A DNA stretch of 64,000 nt from Paramicrobacterium chengjingii (GCF_011751765.2 NZ_CP061169.1:2976001-3040000), one strand, 5' to 3'. Shown: positions 50,441 to 59,590, counted from the stretch's first letter. The notes: generated by a model from the sequence alone, not told the origin. Made by a program: numbers and translations.

Positions 50441-51070
50441 TCAGGGCAGCGTATAGACCATTCCTGAGCCACCGTCGGAGATCACGGCGAGACCAGCCGT
50501 CACTGCCTCAGGGAGAGTTGCGACGAGATTGCCGGGGATCTCTGAACCAGGAACCCTCGCGTCAGCGCCCGACCACACGACAGCGGTCACGTTCTCCGTT
50601 GGCTCGGGGAGCTGGCCTCCGATCACGAGAAACTGCTGGTCGAGCAGCTGCGCAGACGCCGAGTCGAGGCTCGCGAGAAGTGCCGTTCCCACGACGACGA
50701 CAACGTCGGCATCGCCTGCGGCGGCAGAAGCGAGATCGCTGACGACGCTCGCCGGATCGGCGGTAATGACAGCGAGCTCGGCGTCAATCTCGCCGAGCGT
50801 GTGCTCGACAGCATCCGGAATCTTCTCGTCGTGCCCCTGGGCAAGCACGAGACTGACTCTCACCCCCGCGGGTATCGCGGGAAGGTTCTGCGGAACGTCG
50901 TGAGTGCTGCCCGGTGACGGGGTAGCACTGGGCGACGGACCAGCGGCGTCGCCCTGCGCCGTTGTGGCTCCGCGCGACATTCCATCGGCCGATCCGGGCG
51001 CACAGGCCGTGAGCGCGAATGCGGCAGCGAGGATGAGTGCTGTGCCCGCCGTGCGTTTCATGCGATACAT
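50441..51070 (-). CDS. Putative lipoprotein with periplasmic-binding-like fold
   Basis: A 209-aa lipoprotein with lipobox LTAC after a basic MYRMKRTAG start, a Ser/Pro linker and a domain of alternating strands and helices: VRVSLVLAQGHDEKIPDAVE, DADVVVVVGTALL and FLVIGGQLPE, reminiscent of BMP/PBP1-type binding proteins. ATG 51070 has GAGAG upstream; the longer frame is rejected. It lies about 100 bp downstream of the anchored phosphoesterase on the same strand and may be co-expressed. The ligand is unknown. Confidence 0.65.
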   Translation of the reverse strand: MYRMKRTAGTALILAAAFALTACAPGSADGMSRGATTAQGDAAGPSPSATPSPGSTHDVPQNLPAIPAGVRVSLVLAQGHDEKIPDAVEHTLGEIDAELAVITADPASVVSDLASAAAGDADVVVVVGTALLASLDSASAQLLDQQFLVIGGQLPEPTENVTAVVWSGADARVPGSEIPGNLVATLPEAVTAGLAVISDGGSGMVYTLP

Positions 51071-51171
51071 GTTTCTCTCAACTGGGAAGAAGTATGTGCG
51101 GCAGGTGCCGGTCGCACGCTGGCACGAGGCCAACGCAGAACCGACACCTGCCGCACAGGGTTGCGCCCGCG

Positions 51172-53580
51172 TTATGCGCTGTGCGCGCGACGGCGACGCA
51201 CGGCCGACGTCGTGGCGAATGCGGCACCGAGCAAGACAAGCAGACCGGCTGCGATCAGCCACGGCAGCGCTTCGGCACCCGTGTAGGGAAGCTCGCCGCG
51301 TGCGGAATCCGAATCGTTGGAACCACCCGAAGCCGCGTCATCTCCCGATCCGTCTCCGGCACCGCCACCGGGGTTCTCCCCTGGCCCGGTTCCGGCACCT
51401 GCGGCGACAACAGTCACCTCGCGCGTTGCGGTCTGGGTGTTGCCCGCAGCATCCGAGACGCTGTACTCAAGCGTGTAGCCGCCGAGTGTCGCCGTGTCGA
51501 CGCTTCCGGTCACCGAGACAGCATCCGTCAGATCACCGTCGGTGTTGTCGACAGCACTTACTCCGGCCATCGGGTCGAAGTCAGAGCCCTGCTCGACCTC
51601 ACCGTTCTCGGGCACGGTCAACTGCGGTGCCTCGGTGTCGTCACGCGTGAGCGTCACCTCGTCGACAACGCTGTTCACAGCGGCTCGTGCGCCAGTCTGC
51701 TCGCTGCGGTACGTCGTGATCGTGATGGCGTCGTCGGTCACCTCGATGTTGGTGTAGTTGCGCACCTTCTCCTGGTTGATCACCGAGGCGTACCAAGCGT
51801 CGGGAGCGGTCACGTCGTAGTACTTCGACCCGCTCGCGGAGTTCGCCGTCACGTAGAGCACGTCGCCCTCGCCCGCGACGACCTCGTTCGAGGCTTCGGT
51901 CTCGTCGGGGTTCGCGAGCTCGCCGTTGTTGATGAGGTAGCTGCGCGTGTAGCTGTGGTCGTGCCCTTGCAGCACCACGTCGATGCCGATGTCGCTGATG
52001 AGCGTGGGCAGCTCGTTGCGCATCGAGATGATGTTCTCGTCATTGACGTGCGCGGCCACCGAGTAGATCGAGTGGTGGAATGCCAGCACCGACCATTTCG
52101 CCTCATCGCCATGTTCGGCGACGACGTCGCGCAGGAACTGCTCGTGCGCGTCGATGTCGGGGTTGTTCGAATTGATCACCAGGTAGAGCACATCCTTGAA
52201 CATGAACCAGTAATCGCCGCCCGACGACGAGTCGCTCAGTGCCGCGCCAGCCTCGGTGTCGAGGTTTGGCGTTGTGTAGTGCTGCTCGTATGCCTTGGAA
52301 CCAACGTCGTGATTGCCGTTGACCGGCACGACCGGAATCTGCTGCATTTGCGTCGGCGACAGGAACGCGTCGTACTCGGTCTCGCTTGATGCTGTGTTCA
52401 CCTGGTCGCCCGCCGAGAAAAGCATCTCGCTCTGGGGAAACTGCTCGAGCGCGACGTCGAGGGTGTCCTGCCAGCCGATCTCGTCTGAGGCGACATTCCC
52501 AGAGGCACCAATCTGCGGGTCACCGAAGAACAGGAAGTTGTAGTCGCCCGAGAAATCCGCCGTGCTGAACGTTTGCGCGTCGGACCAGCCCAGGGCGTCG
52601 CTTCCCACCCGGTACGCGTACGTTGTGTTTTCGCTCAGGCCCTCGATCGTGGCTCGCCGATTCTGCTCGCCGCTCGTGGTTTCGCCGCCCCTGGCCTCGA
52701 CAGTTGTCGCGCCGTCGGCGGGGAATTCGGCACCGGATGCCGGAGCCGCGGCGTACTGCACGTACTGCGCCTCGTCAACATCCGTGTACCAGGTGAGGTT
52801 GCGCGCGCTCTCGTCGCCGCCGATCGTCATCACGAGGTTGTCGAAGCTCGCGTGCTCGGGCGTGACTGCCGGCTCAAGCGAGCTCAGGTCGAAGTAGATG
52901 TCCGAGCTGGTGTCGCGGTCCTGGTAGAGCGCGACAGACACGGTGTTCTCCCCGGCATGCAGCGACTCGGTCGGGATCGTGAACGTCGAGGTGATCGGGG
53001 AGCCGTTGCTCTCACCCGCATACATCAGGTTGCGCTCGGCCTCGGGCGCAGCATCCACCTTGTCGTCGACGAAGCCGGCAACCTGCGTGCCGTTGACGAA
53101 AATCTGCACGGCATCGTCGTACGTGACGGTGCCGTTGAGCCCGTTGAGTTCTGTGAGCTCGTCAGCGGTAATCGTGACGCCAGTGCGGAAGTGGAAGGTG
53201 CGCACGTTCGGCGCTGCCTCACCGTCTGCGTACTGATTCAGCAGTGTCGTGATCGGAAAGTCGTCGCCGATGCCCTCGGCCGCGCCGTTCTTGGCTCCGA
53301 AACTGCCCGTCGCGGTCTTCCACTCCGAATCGTCGAAGTCTGACGTCGTCCACGAGAGTCGGTCATCAGAGCCGGCGGCCGGGTCGGTGTCGTCGTCGGA
53401 GTAGCTCCACACGGTCGATGCCGTGTCAATGTAGGTTTCGGGCAGTTCAGCGGCGAAAGCAACGCCGGCCGAGGTAGTGAACAGTGTCGCCAGCAGCGCT
53501 GTGGCACTTGCTGTGGCGATGGTGCGCCTGGAGCGATGGGCTGCTCTTGGGCGCGAAGCCGCTGTGAGCGGTTCAGACAT
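51172..53580 (-). CDS. Cell-wall-anchored metallophosphoesterase (purple acid phosphatase-like)
   Basis: An 802-aa surface enzyme. A Sec signal (to about residue 45, ending GVAFAAE) leads to a beta-rich carbohydrate-binding-like domain, an FnIII purple-acid-phosphatase N domain (about 225-330), and the metallophosphoesterase core (NFLFFGDPQIGASG, VPVNGNHDVGS and LQGHDHSYTRSYL). A DUF5011/HYR-like domain (APQLTVPENGEVEQGSDFDP) follows, then the sorting signal ELPYTG with a hydrophobic stretch and RRRR tail. Sortase would link it to the cell wall. ATG 53580 has GGAGGA upstream. It probably releases phosphate from organic esters. Confidence 0.9.
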   Translation of the reverse strand: MSEPLTAASRPRAAHRSRRTIATASATALLATLFTTSAGVAFAAELPETYIDTASTVWSYSDDDTDPAAGSDDRLSWTTSDFDDSEWKTATGSFGAKNGAAEGIGDDFPITTLLNQYADGEAAPNVRTFHFRTGVTITADELTELNGLNGTVTYDDAVQIFVNGTQVAGFVDDKVDAAPEAERNLMYAGESNGSPITSTFTIPTESLHAGENTVSVALYQDRDTSSDIYFDLSSLEPAVTPEHASFDNLVMTIGGDESARNLTWYTDVDEAQYVQYAAAPASGAEFPADGATTVEARGGETTSGEQNRRATIEGLSENTTYAYRVGSDALGWSDAQTFSTADFSGDYNFLFFGDPQIGASGNVASDEIGWQDTLDVALEQFPQSEMLFSAGDQVNTASSETEYDAFLSPTQMQQIPVVPVNGNHDVGSKAYEQHYTTPNLDTEAGAALSDSSSGGDYWFMFKDVLYLVINSNNPDIDAHEQFLRDVVAEHGDEAKWSVLAFHHSIYSVAAHVNDENIISMRNELPTLISDIGIDVVLQGHDHSYTRSYLINNGELANPDETEASNEVVAGEGDVLYVTANSASGSKYYDVTAPDAWYASVINQEKVRNYTNIEVTDDAITITTYRSEQTGARAAVNSVVDEVTLTRDDTEAPQLTVPENGEVEQGSDFDPMAGVSAVDNTDGDLTDAVSVTGSVDTATLGGYTLEYSVSDAAGNTQTATREVTVVAAGAGTGPGENPGGGAGDGSGDDAASGGSNDSDSARGELPYTGAEALPWLIAAGLLVLLGAAFATTSAVRRRRAHSA

Positions 53581-53709
53581 GCTTCCTCCACGTTGTCGGC
53601 CGGGGGCGGCCGCGTCCTGGCGCCCGTGCGAGCGCCACTCAGCGAACGTAAAGGCGCAGCGTGACGCAACGGTGAACGAATGGCAACGTCCTGCCCTCAC
53701 AGCCAACAA

Positions 53710-54939
53710 TCACCCGGATGCTGCTGCGCTCTCCGTTTTCGCGATACCGATGTTCCACACGTACTCGGGCGAAGTGCCGTTCACCGACCAGTCGCCGACG
53801 ATGCGGGCCTTGTAGATCCACGGGTTGTGGCTCACGACGGTACGGGCGTTGCGCCAGTGCCGGTCGAGCCCGACATCACGACTGACCCCGGATGCTCCGA
53901 GGGCGTCGAACACCCTCGTCGCGACCTCAGGAACGAGCTTCGACAGCACGATCTGCCCCTGCGCCGACGCGATCTCGGCGGCGACATTGGCAGAACGGTC
54001 CTCATCTGAGTCGCGCTCCGATGCTGTCTCGAACGCCCTCTGCACGACCTCGGCGACGTGCTGCACTGTCGCATCGGCTGTGAAGGCCACCGCCGAGATC
54101 TCGCCCGCGACACCGAGAATCTGCGCGTCGTGTCGTACGAGGTCGGCGTTGGCGTGAGAGTACGTTCTCTTTCTCGACGCGATCTGCGTAGCGGCATCCG
54201 CCTCGATCGACGACGCCACACCCGCGAGCACGGTCAGCAGCACAAGCTGGTACAGGGCCGTCTGATAGCGGAAGCGCGACTCGAACAGCCGCACCTCGTT
54301 CGGCTCAACGCGAGCGTTCTCGAAGATGATTGTGCCGGTTCCGGTGAGTTGCTGACCGAATCCGTTCCAGTCGTCGCGCACCGTGACGCCGGGCTGGTCA
54401 ATCCGCACGAGTGCGGTGAGCGGCGCCCCTGTCTCGGAGTCTGTGGCGGTGACATCCGTCCAGTCCGCGTAGATGCTGCCTGTCGTGTAGTACTTACTGC
54501 CGTTCACGATGTAACCATCGTCAGTGTGCGTCACGGTGGTCTGCGACGTTCCGACCGTCGCGGACCCCACCTCACTCCAGGCGTTCCCAACGATCTCACC
54601 GTCGACGAATCGGTCGAGCCAGGCATCGCGCTCGGGCGACTCGGATGCCGTGAGCCGATCCTCGACGAAGGCGATGTGCCCGCGGAAGATCTGCGGCAGG
54701 TTCGAGTCCGCAGTGGCCAGTTCAGTGAGAACGCGCGCAAGCTCGGGGATGCTGAGGCCCGCCCCGCCTCGCTCGACGGGCACGCGCAGGCTCGCGAATC
54801 CGGCATCCACCAGCCGCGTTACCTGTTCGCGCAGGAGCAGATGATCTCGCTCACGTGAGTAGGAGTCAAGCGCGACTGTGTCGAAGATGGGGCGGAGCCG
54901 CTCGAGTACAGCCTCGAGGCGGTCGGATGCTGCGGGCAT
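53710..54939 (-). CDS. Acyl-CoA dehydrogenase-fold monooxygenase (DszC/SfnB-like)
   Basis: A 409-aa flavin-dependent enzyme of the ACAD fold. Landmarks are FASLRVPVERGGAGLSIPEL, GEIVGNAWSEVGSATVG (in place of the usual CMTEP-type loop), YIVNGSKYYTTGSIYADWTD and a C-terminal half ending ASGVSRDVGLDRHWRNARTV. The gene fits the DszC/SfnB group that oxidises organosulfur compounds for sulfur supply, which matches the sulfatases in the window. The base before its upstream inverted repeat (55005-55025) is in the empty 258-bp gap shared with the HAD gene. Confidence 0.85.
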   Translation of the reverse strand: MPAASDRLEAVLERLRPIFDTVALDSYSRERDHLLLREQVTRLVDAGFASLRVPVERGGAGLSIPELARVLTELATADSNLPQIFRGHIAFVEDRLTASESPERDAWLDRFVDGEIVGNAWSEVGSATVGTSQTTVTHTDDGYIVNGSKYYTTGSIYADWTDVTATDSETGAPLTALVRIDQPGVTVRDDWNGFGQQLTGTGTIIFENARVEPNEVRLFESRFRYQTALYQLVLLTVLAGVASSIEADAATQIASRKRTYSHANADLVRHDAQILGVAGEISAVAFTADATVQHVAEVVQRAFETASERDSDEDRSANVAAEIASAQGQIVLSKLVPEVATRVFDALGASGVSRDVGLDRHWRNARTVVSHNPWIYKARIVGDWSVNGTSPEYVWNIGIAKTESAAASG

Positions 54940-55004
54940 AGTGTCCTCCTGAATAGCGGCGAGTGTGAACGCGTTGTTTCAGACGGTAAGGGCGGATGCT
55001 GTCG

Positions 55005-55025
55005 GTGTCACCGCCGGCATGACAC
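55005..55025. promoter_or_regulatory. Inverted repeat between the divergent SfnB-like and HAD genes
   Basis: GTGTCA (55005-55010) and TGACAC (55020-55025) separated by nine bases, in the shared 258-bp intergenic region. Candidate operator; no regulator gene is adjacent. The rest of the gap shows no gene. Confidence 0.35.
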
Positions 55026-55197
55026 ATGACGTTTCGTTTCCGCGCGTGACGGCGCCAGGTCCGATTCCCGCAGGCAGATATGTATCATCCGCTGCCCGCA
55101 CGATGTCAGGTCAGCGCGATATGGTCGGCACAGCAGCAGGATGCGGCCGGGCAGCGCCCCGACAGCATCGGGCCCGGAAAGGACCACGCAAAACCCT

Positions 55198-56064
55198 ATG
55201 ACTCTCATCGCCACCGATCTTGACGGCACGATTATTCGCTCCGATGGCACCGTGAGCCAACGCACGATTGATGCGTTCGCCAGGCGCGTCGATGCCGGGG
55301 ACAGCCTGCTTTTTGTAACGGGGCGTGCGCCGAGCGATGCGCTTCAGTCACTGCCCGTGCATCTGCTGACCGGTGGCCGCATGATCTGCGCCAACGGCGC
55401 TATCGAGTATGACGCCCTGCGCGACGAGATTCTGCACGTTGACGTCATTTATCGTGATGCTTTGGCTCACATCGTCGCGTTGTGCCACCGCGACTTCCCC
55501 GATGGCCGCTTCTGCCTTGATTCGATCGCGGGAACTGTGTTCGAGACCGGGCACCCGTGGATTTCACTCGCACGCGAGGGCATGAGCCCCTCCCGACCGC
55601 CGGAGTCGATTCGCGTCTTCGACGACGTGTGCGATTCTGTGGACTCGGCCGACACCATGCCCTACAAGGTGACCTTCCTTGGGGGGAGCGATTTTCCCGA
55701 AGAAATGATCGCGGCGCTGACGCCTCAGCTCGACGATGCCGTGACGCTCACCTTCGGCAGCATGACCGATCCGTTCTTTCTTGAGATTGCGCCCCGCGGA
55801 GTGACAAAGGGTACGGCCCTGATGCGCGTGGCCGCCTCACTCGGCATCAATCCCGTCGACATCGTGGCGTTCGGGGACATGCCCAATGACATCCCGATGT
55901 TCGAGGTGGCGGGCCGAAGCTATGCCATGGGTGGTGCGTACGAAACGGTGATTCACGCGGCAACGGATCGAACGGCTCACGTCGACGACGACGGGGTCGC
56001 ACGCGTCCTGGAGTCGCTCCCCTCGCCAGTGGCACCCGACGATCTCGTTGCTCACTGCGGGTGA
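55198..56064 (+). CDS. HAD-superfamily phosphatase (Cof type)
   Basis: A 288-aa phosphatase with motif I LIATDLDGTIIRSDG (nucleophile Asp), motif II FVTGRAPSDA, the C2B cap of Cof proteins, motif III Lys in GVTKGTAL and motif IV FGDMPNDIPMFE. The Cof group removes phosphate from sugar phosphates, pyridoxal phosphate or flavins. ATG 55198 is chosen because motif I begins right after; the longer frame adds 19 unlikely residues. Confidence 0.9.
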   Translation: MTLIATDLDGTIIRSDGTVSQRTIDAFARRVDAGDSLLFVTGRAPSDALQSLPVHLLTGGRMICANGAIEYDALRDEILHVDVIYRDALAHIVALCHRDFPDGRFCLDSIAGTVFETGHPWISLAREGMSPSRPPESIRVFDDVCDSVDSADTMPYKVTFLGGSDFPEEMIAALTPQLDDAVTLTFGSMTDPFFLEIAPRGVTKGTALMRVAASLGINPVDIVAFGDMPNDIPMFEVAGRSYAMGGAYETVIHAATDRTAHVDDDGVARVLESLPSPVAPDDLVAHCG

Positions 56065-56082
56065 GAAGCGCCTGGCCCGTCA

Positions 56083-56472
56083 TTACCAAACGACGTCAAC
56101 GTCGAACTCCGCGAACGCCTGGTCTCGACTGACGAGCGGTACGTCCTCCAACTGGCTCTGCGCTGCAAGCATTCTGTCGAACGGATCTCGATGAGCAGCA
56201 TCGAACCCTCCGGCCAGTAAGCCGTGACGGTACGTGACGGAAAGATGTGAGAAACCTTGTGCTGTCGAAAGCTCGCCGTATTTCTCGACAGCCTTCGGCA
56301 CATCGCTCAGTTTGCCCAGTCGAGTTTTCGTTGCGATCTCCCACGCGCTTGCAGCGCTGACGTAGATATCGTTTGACTGATCCCCAATGATCTCGTGGGC
56401 GGTTGTGGAGAGACGTTCGTCGTTCGTGAACCACCACAGTAGAACGTGAGTGTCAAGGAGGAAGCCCTGCAT
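56083..56472 (-). CDS. vapC: PIN-domain toxin (VapC-type)
   Basis: A 129-aa PIN ribonuclease. The acidic residues of the active site are visible: GFLLDTHVLLWW (Asp7), SAASAWEIATKTRLGKL (Glu), AAHRDPFDRMLAAQ (Asp pair). It would cut RNA when not bound by its antitoxin. Its ATG at 56472 shares one base with the antitoxin stop (TGATG), typical of type II pairs. The longer frame adds four residues. Confidence 0.88.
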   Translation of the reverse strand: MQGFLLDTHVLLWWFTNDERLSTTAHEIIGDQSNDIYVSAASAWEIATKTRLGKLSDVPKAVEKYGELSTAQGFSHLSVTYRHGLLAGGFDAAHRDPFDRMLAAQSQLEDVPLVSRDQAFAEFDVDVVW

Positions 56473-56702
56473 CAGTCTTCCCACGCAGCAAGCTCGCTCT
56501 CGGGCAGCTCCTCAAAGAACTCGTCACCTATCCGGCCGTCCAACCCGCCGGGCACCCGCTTCCCCTCCGTTGGAGCAAGCGGCACAAGCCGGGCGTAGGG
56601 CTTCCCCGATTTTGCCACGATGATCTCCTCACCGGCGTGAGCGCGTTCCAACAGACGCGACAGCTGCGTCTTGGCTACGTGCACGTTCACCACAGCATCC
56701 AT
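56472..56702 (-). CDS. Phd/YefM-type antitoxin
   Basis: A 76-aa antitoxin of the prevent-host-death group: VNVHVAKTQLSRLLERAHAG, EEIIVAKSGKPYARLVPL (DNA-binding N-terminus) and an acidic C-terminus EELPESELAAWED that would wrap the toxin. AGGAGG lies just upstream of ATG 56702, and an inverted-repeat operator at 56713-56738 follows. Confidence 0.9.
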   Translation of the reverse strand: MDAVVNVHVAKTQLSRLLERAHAGEEIIVAKSGKPYARLVPLAPTEGKRVPGGLDGRIGDEFFEELPESELAAWED

Positions 56703-56712
56703 TCGATCCTCC

Positions 56713-56738
56713 TAGACTAAGTCGCTTAGCTAAGTCTA
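56713..56738. promoter_or_regulatory. Antitoxin operator with nested inverted repeats
   Basis: Outer arms TAGACT (56713-56718) and AGTCTA (56733-56738). Inside lie CTAAG-TCG-CTTAG and the perfect 10-bp palindrome CTTAGCTAAG. It is 11 bp upstream of the antitoxin start, as expected for autoregulation by the pair. Confidence 0.65.
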
Positions 56739-56756
56739 ACAGGGCGGTGTTCGCCT

Positions 56757-58139
56757 TCAGCTCGCCGGGAGCACAGTGAGGCCAACCTCCGCACGCCACT
56801 CGGAGTGCGCGCGGACGAGGCGATCCACGATGGCCGGATGCTGCCCGGCAAGATTCGTTCTCTCACCGCGGTCGTTGGCGAGATCACACAAAAAGAAGCC
56901 GTCACCCGGGGTGGTGTGTTCCACCGTGGTGACGTACTCGGCGGTGGGTGACGACGCGTCACACCAGCTCAGCTTCCACGAGCCGTGACGCACAGCCCAC
57001 TGCCACCCGCAGTCCCAGTGCAACTCATCATGCCCGGGCCCACTGCTGAGCACCGTTCGGAGGTCTCTCCCGTCGAGGGTTCCGTCAGCTTCGGCTCCAG
57101 CCGCCGCAGCGAAAGTGGCGGCGAGGTCGAGGGAGCTCGTGAGCTCGCTGTTCGTACCACCGGCTTCTGCCACGCCGGACCAGCGGACGATGAACGGCAC
57201 CCGCACTCCGCCTTCCCACACGGTGTACTTAGTGCCACGCAGTTCGCCGTTGTCGCCGTAGTTGCAGGTGGAGCCACCGTTGTCTGTCAGGTAGACGACA
57301 ATCGTGTCGTCGGCGATGCCGAGTCGCTCGAGCTCGTCGAGGAGGGTGCCGACCTGGGCATCCATGAGCTCAAGTTGTGCGAGATAGTACTCGCGTCCGT
57401 TTGGGAGGTTTGGACTGATGGCTCCGTCGTACCAATCGAGGTACTCGCTGGCACCCGGGTGCCAGTCGTCAAACGCGGGAAGGCCGCGCCTCTCCAACTC
57501 TTCGGCGGGAAGCTGCCAGCAGAAGTTGTGCACAGCATTGAACGCGACCATCGCGAAGAACGGCTTTTCCTGGTTGCGCTGCATGAAATCGCGGGCGCGT
57601 CCCGCGATCTCATCGGTGAGGAACGTGTCGGTCTGAATGGGCTCGTCCCCCGACCACAACGGCTGCACGGCCATAGCCTCGGCAGCCTGGCCATATTCAG
57701 AAACGGCGGCCTCCGAGTGGCGCAGGTAGTGCAGCCGTCCCATCGACTGCCCGGCGAGCCCGTAGAACGACTCCTGAAATCCATGCTTCGGCGGCGTGCC
57801 TCGGTCGCCAGGACCCTCGTCGCCATAATGCACCTTGCCGAAGTAGCCGGTGGCATAGCCCTCGTTCGATAGACGTTCGGCGATCGTGGGAGCACCCCCA
57901 ATCCCAGACGTGTCGAACCACGTAGCGCCCCAACGCTGCTGGTATTGCCCTGTGATCATCGCCGCGCGCGATGGCGAGCAGATCGGTGCGGTGACGTAGG
58001 CGTCAGTGAACGAGGTGCCCTCGGCTGAGAGGCGATCGAGGTTCGGCGTCGACACGTCTGGGGAGCCCAGCGCCGAGCGGTCGGCATAGCCGTGGTCGTC
58101 GGAAACGATGAGAAGGATGTTGGGTGTCGTGCTCGTCAT
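56757..58139 (-). CDS. Sulfatase
   Basis: A 460-aa sulfatase with metal-site Asp14-Asp15 (LIVSDDHGYADRSALG), maturation motif CSPSR with Cys54, GYFGKVHYGDEGPGDRG (Lys-x-His), FNAVHNFCWQLP and LTDNGGSTCNYGDNG. No signal peptide is seen. It is the last gene of the operon and overlaps the upstream sulfatase by 4 nt (ATGA). Its loops differ from all four other sulfatases in the window, so its substrate bond is probably different. Confidence 0.93.
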   Translation of the reverse strand: MTSTTPNILLIVSDDHGYADRSALGSPDVSTPNLDRLSAEGTSFTDAYVTAPICSPSRAAMITGQYQQRWGATWFDTSGIGGAPTIAERLSNEGYATGYFGKVHYGDEGPGDRGTPPKHGFQESFYGLAGQSMGRLHYLRHSEAAVSEYGQAAEAMAVQPLWSGDEPIQTDTFLTDEIAGRARDFMQRNQEKPFFAMVAFNAVHNFCWQLPAEELERRGLPAFDDWHPGASEYLDWYDGAISPNLPNGREYYLAQLELMDAQVGTLLDELERLGIADDTIVVYLTDNGGSTCNYGDNGELRGTKYTVWEGGVRVPFIVRWSGVAEAGGTNSELTSSLDLAATFAAAAGAEADGTLDGRDLRTVLSSGPGHDELHWDCGWQWAVRHGSWKLSWCDASSPTAEYVTTVEHTTPGDGFFLCDLANDRGERTNLAGQHPAIVDRLVRAHSEWRAEVGLTVLPAS

Positions 58140-59590
58140 TCGGCGGTCTCCTGTCTTGCCGCGGCGCCCGTTCCGTCCCAGTTCAACGGCGTGAACGCGC
58201 CAAGCGGGTCGGGGTAGACGGCAGTGACCTGACCGGCGCCCGCCACGGGAAGTTCGGCACCGTCGATCGCCTCATCCGCGTGCTCGCTGAACCACGCGTG
58301 CATCTGCCGTCGCAGTTCATGAATCTCGCTCGCGTGCTCTGGTTGATCGACGCGATTCGTCGTCTCGCCCGGATCCGCCTCGAGATCATAGAACTCGTGA
58401 GGCCCGAACGGGTATCTGTGCACATACTTGCGCGTACGCGTGCGAATCATCCGAACGGGCCCATACTCGTCGTGCACGACAACCGGTCGCTCGAGGAGCT
58501 TCTCCCCGCAGAGCGCCGGCGCGAAGCTCGCTCCTGGCCCGGCCTCAAACGGGGCTGGGTCGATTCCGGCAAGCTCGAGGATGGTTGCAGCACAATCGTA
58601 GCCCGAGAGCAGGTCATCGACGACAGCTCCTTCCGTGATCTGACCTCGTTGCCGTGCGATGAACGGCACCATGACCGACTCGTCGTACATGTTCTGGGGG
58701 AACGTGCCGTTTCCCTTGCCCCAGATTCCGTGGTGACCGCAGTTGAAGCCGTTGTCGCTAGCGAACACGACGAGTGTGTCATCGCCGATGCCGAGGTCAT
58801 CCAGCCGCTTGAGAACACGGCCGATAGCGGCATCCATCGCCGTCACGGCTGCGAAGTAGCCGATGAGAGCTTCTCGAGCATCTGCCTCGCCGCCAATGGG
58901 CACGCCGTCGACGGTCGGCTGCCACGGGTGGGGGTCACCTTGCGGACAAGAGTCGAAGGCACAGTCTCGATACAAGTCGGTGTATTCACGCGGATGCTGT
59001 CCAGCAAAGGGTTTGTGCGGGGCTGTGAAGTTGAGGGCGAGAAAGAACGGCTCCGTTCTTCGTGCTTCGGCGTCGACGAAGTCAATCGCATCATCGGCGA
59101 ACACGTCAGTGAGGTAGCCCTCGATGTCTTCAGGAATCCCGTCGCGGTGCATGCGCGCGTGCCCATACGGGCTTCCGCCGCCTTCGAGGGCGAACCAGTG
59201 AACGAAGCCGTCACGTGGCACATCGCTCGCTCCGAGGTGCCACTTGCCCGACAGTCCGAGGCGATAGCCTGCGTCGGCGAGCGCAGCGGTGAACGTCGGC
59301 TGTCCTGCGAGGTAGTCAACGCTCTCTGGTCCAACGTGCGCTCCGTCAAGATAGTCGTGCACGCCATGGCGTGACGGAATCTGCCCGGTGAGCAGGCTTG
59401 CGCGGGCAGGCGAGCATACCGGCGACGCGCAGAAAAATCGACTCAGGCGGGTGCCCTCGGCGGCAAGCGCATCAAGGTGAGGAGTCTGAATCTCGGTGTT
59501 CCCTGCGCATCCGAGCGCCCAGGGGCCCTGATCATCGCTCATGATGACGACGATATTCGGATGCCGCTGCTCGGCGCCGTGCATCGTCAT
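58136..59590 (-). CDS. Sulfatase
   Basis: A 484-aa sulfatase with Asp19-Asp20 (VVIMSDDQGPWALGCAGN), maturation motif CSPAR with Cys59, GLSGKWHLGASDVP, ALNFTAPHKPFAGQHP and ASDNGFNCGHHGIWGKGNG. Its start overlaps the Gfo/Idh/MocA gene stop and its stop overlaps the next sulfatase start (both 4 nt), so the three proteins are made in step. No signal peptide, so it acts on imported substrate. Confidence 0.93.
   Translation of the reverse strand: MTMHGAEQRHPNIVVIMSDDQGPWALGCAGNTEIQTPHLDALAAEGTRLSRFFCASPVCSPARASLLTGQIPSRHGVHDYLDGAHVGPESVDYLAGQPTFTAALADAGYRLGLSGKWHLGASDVPRDGFVHWFALEGGGSPYGHARMHRDGIPEDIEGYLTDVFADDAIDFVDAEARRTEPFFLALNFTAPHKPFAGQHPREYTDLYRDCAFDSCPQGDPHPWQPTVDGVPIGGEADAREALIGYFAAVTAMDAAIGRVLKRLDDLGIGDDTLVVFASDNGFNCGHHGIWGKGNGTFPQNMYDESVMVPFIARQRGQITEGAVVDDLLSGYDCAATILELAGIDPAPFEAGPGASFAPALCGEKLLERPVVVHDEYGPVRMIRTRTRKYVHRYPFGPHEFYDLEADPGETTNRVDQPEHASEIHELRRQMHAWFSEHADEAIDGAELPVAGAGQVTAVYPDPLGAFTPLNWDGTGAAARQETAE

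Noticed and set aside
51037..52389. A 450-codon open frame antisense to the anchored phosphoesterase
   Set aside because: It is a shadow frame; the opposite strand has signal, catalytic motifs and sorting signal in order.
55050..55090. A T-loop-like GGTCCGATTCCC that might mark a tRNA
   Set aside because: The flanking bases do not form a T stem and no acceptor, D or anticodon arms can be built around it.
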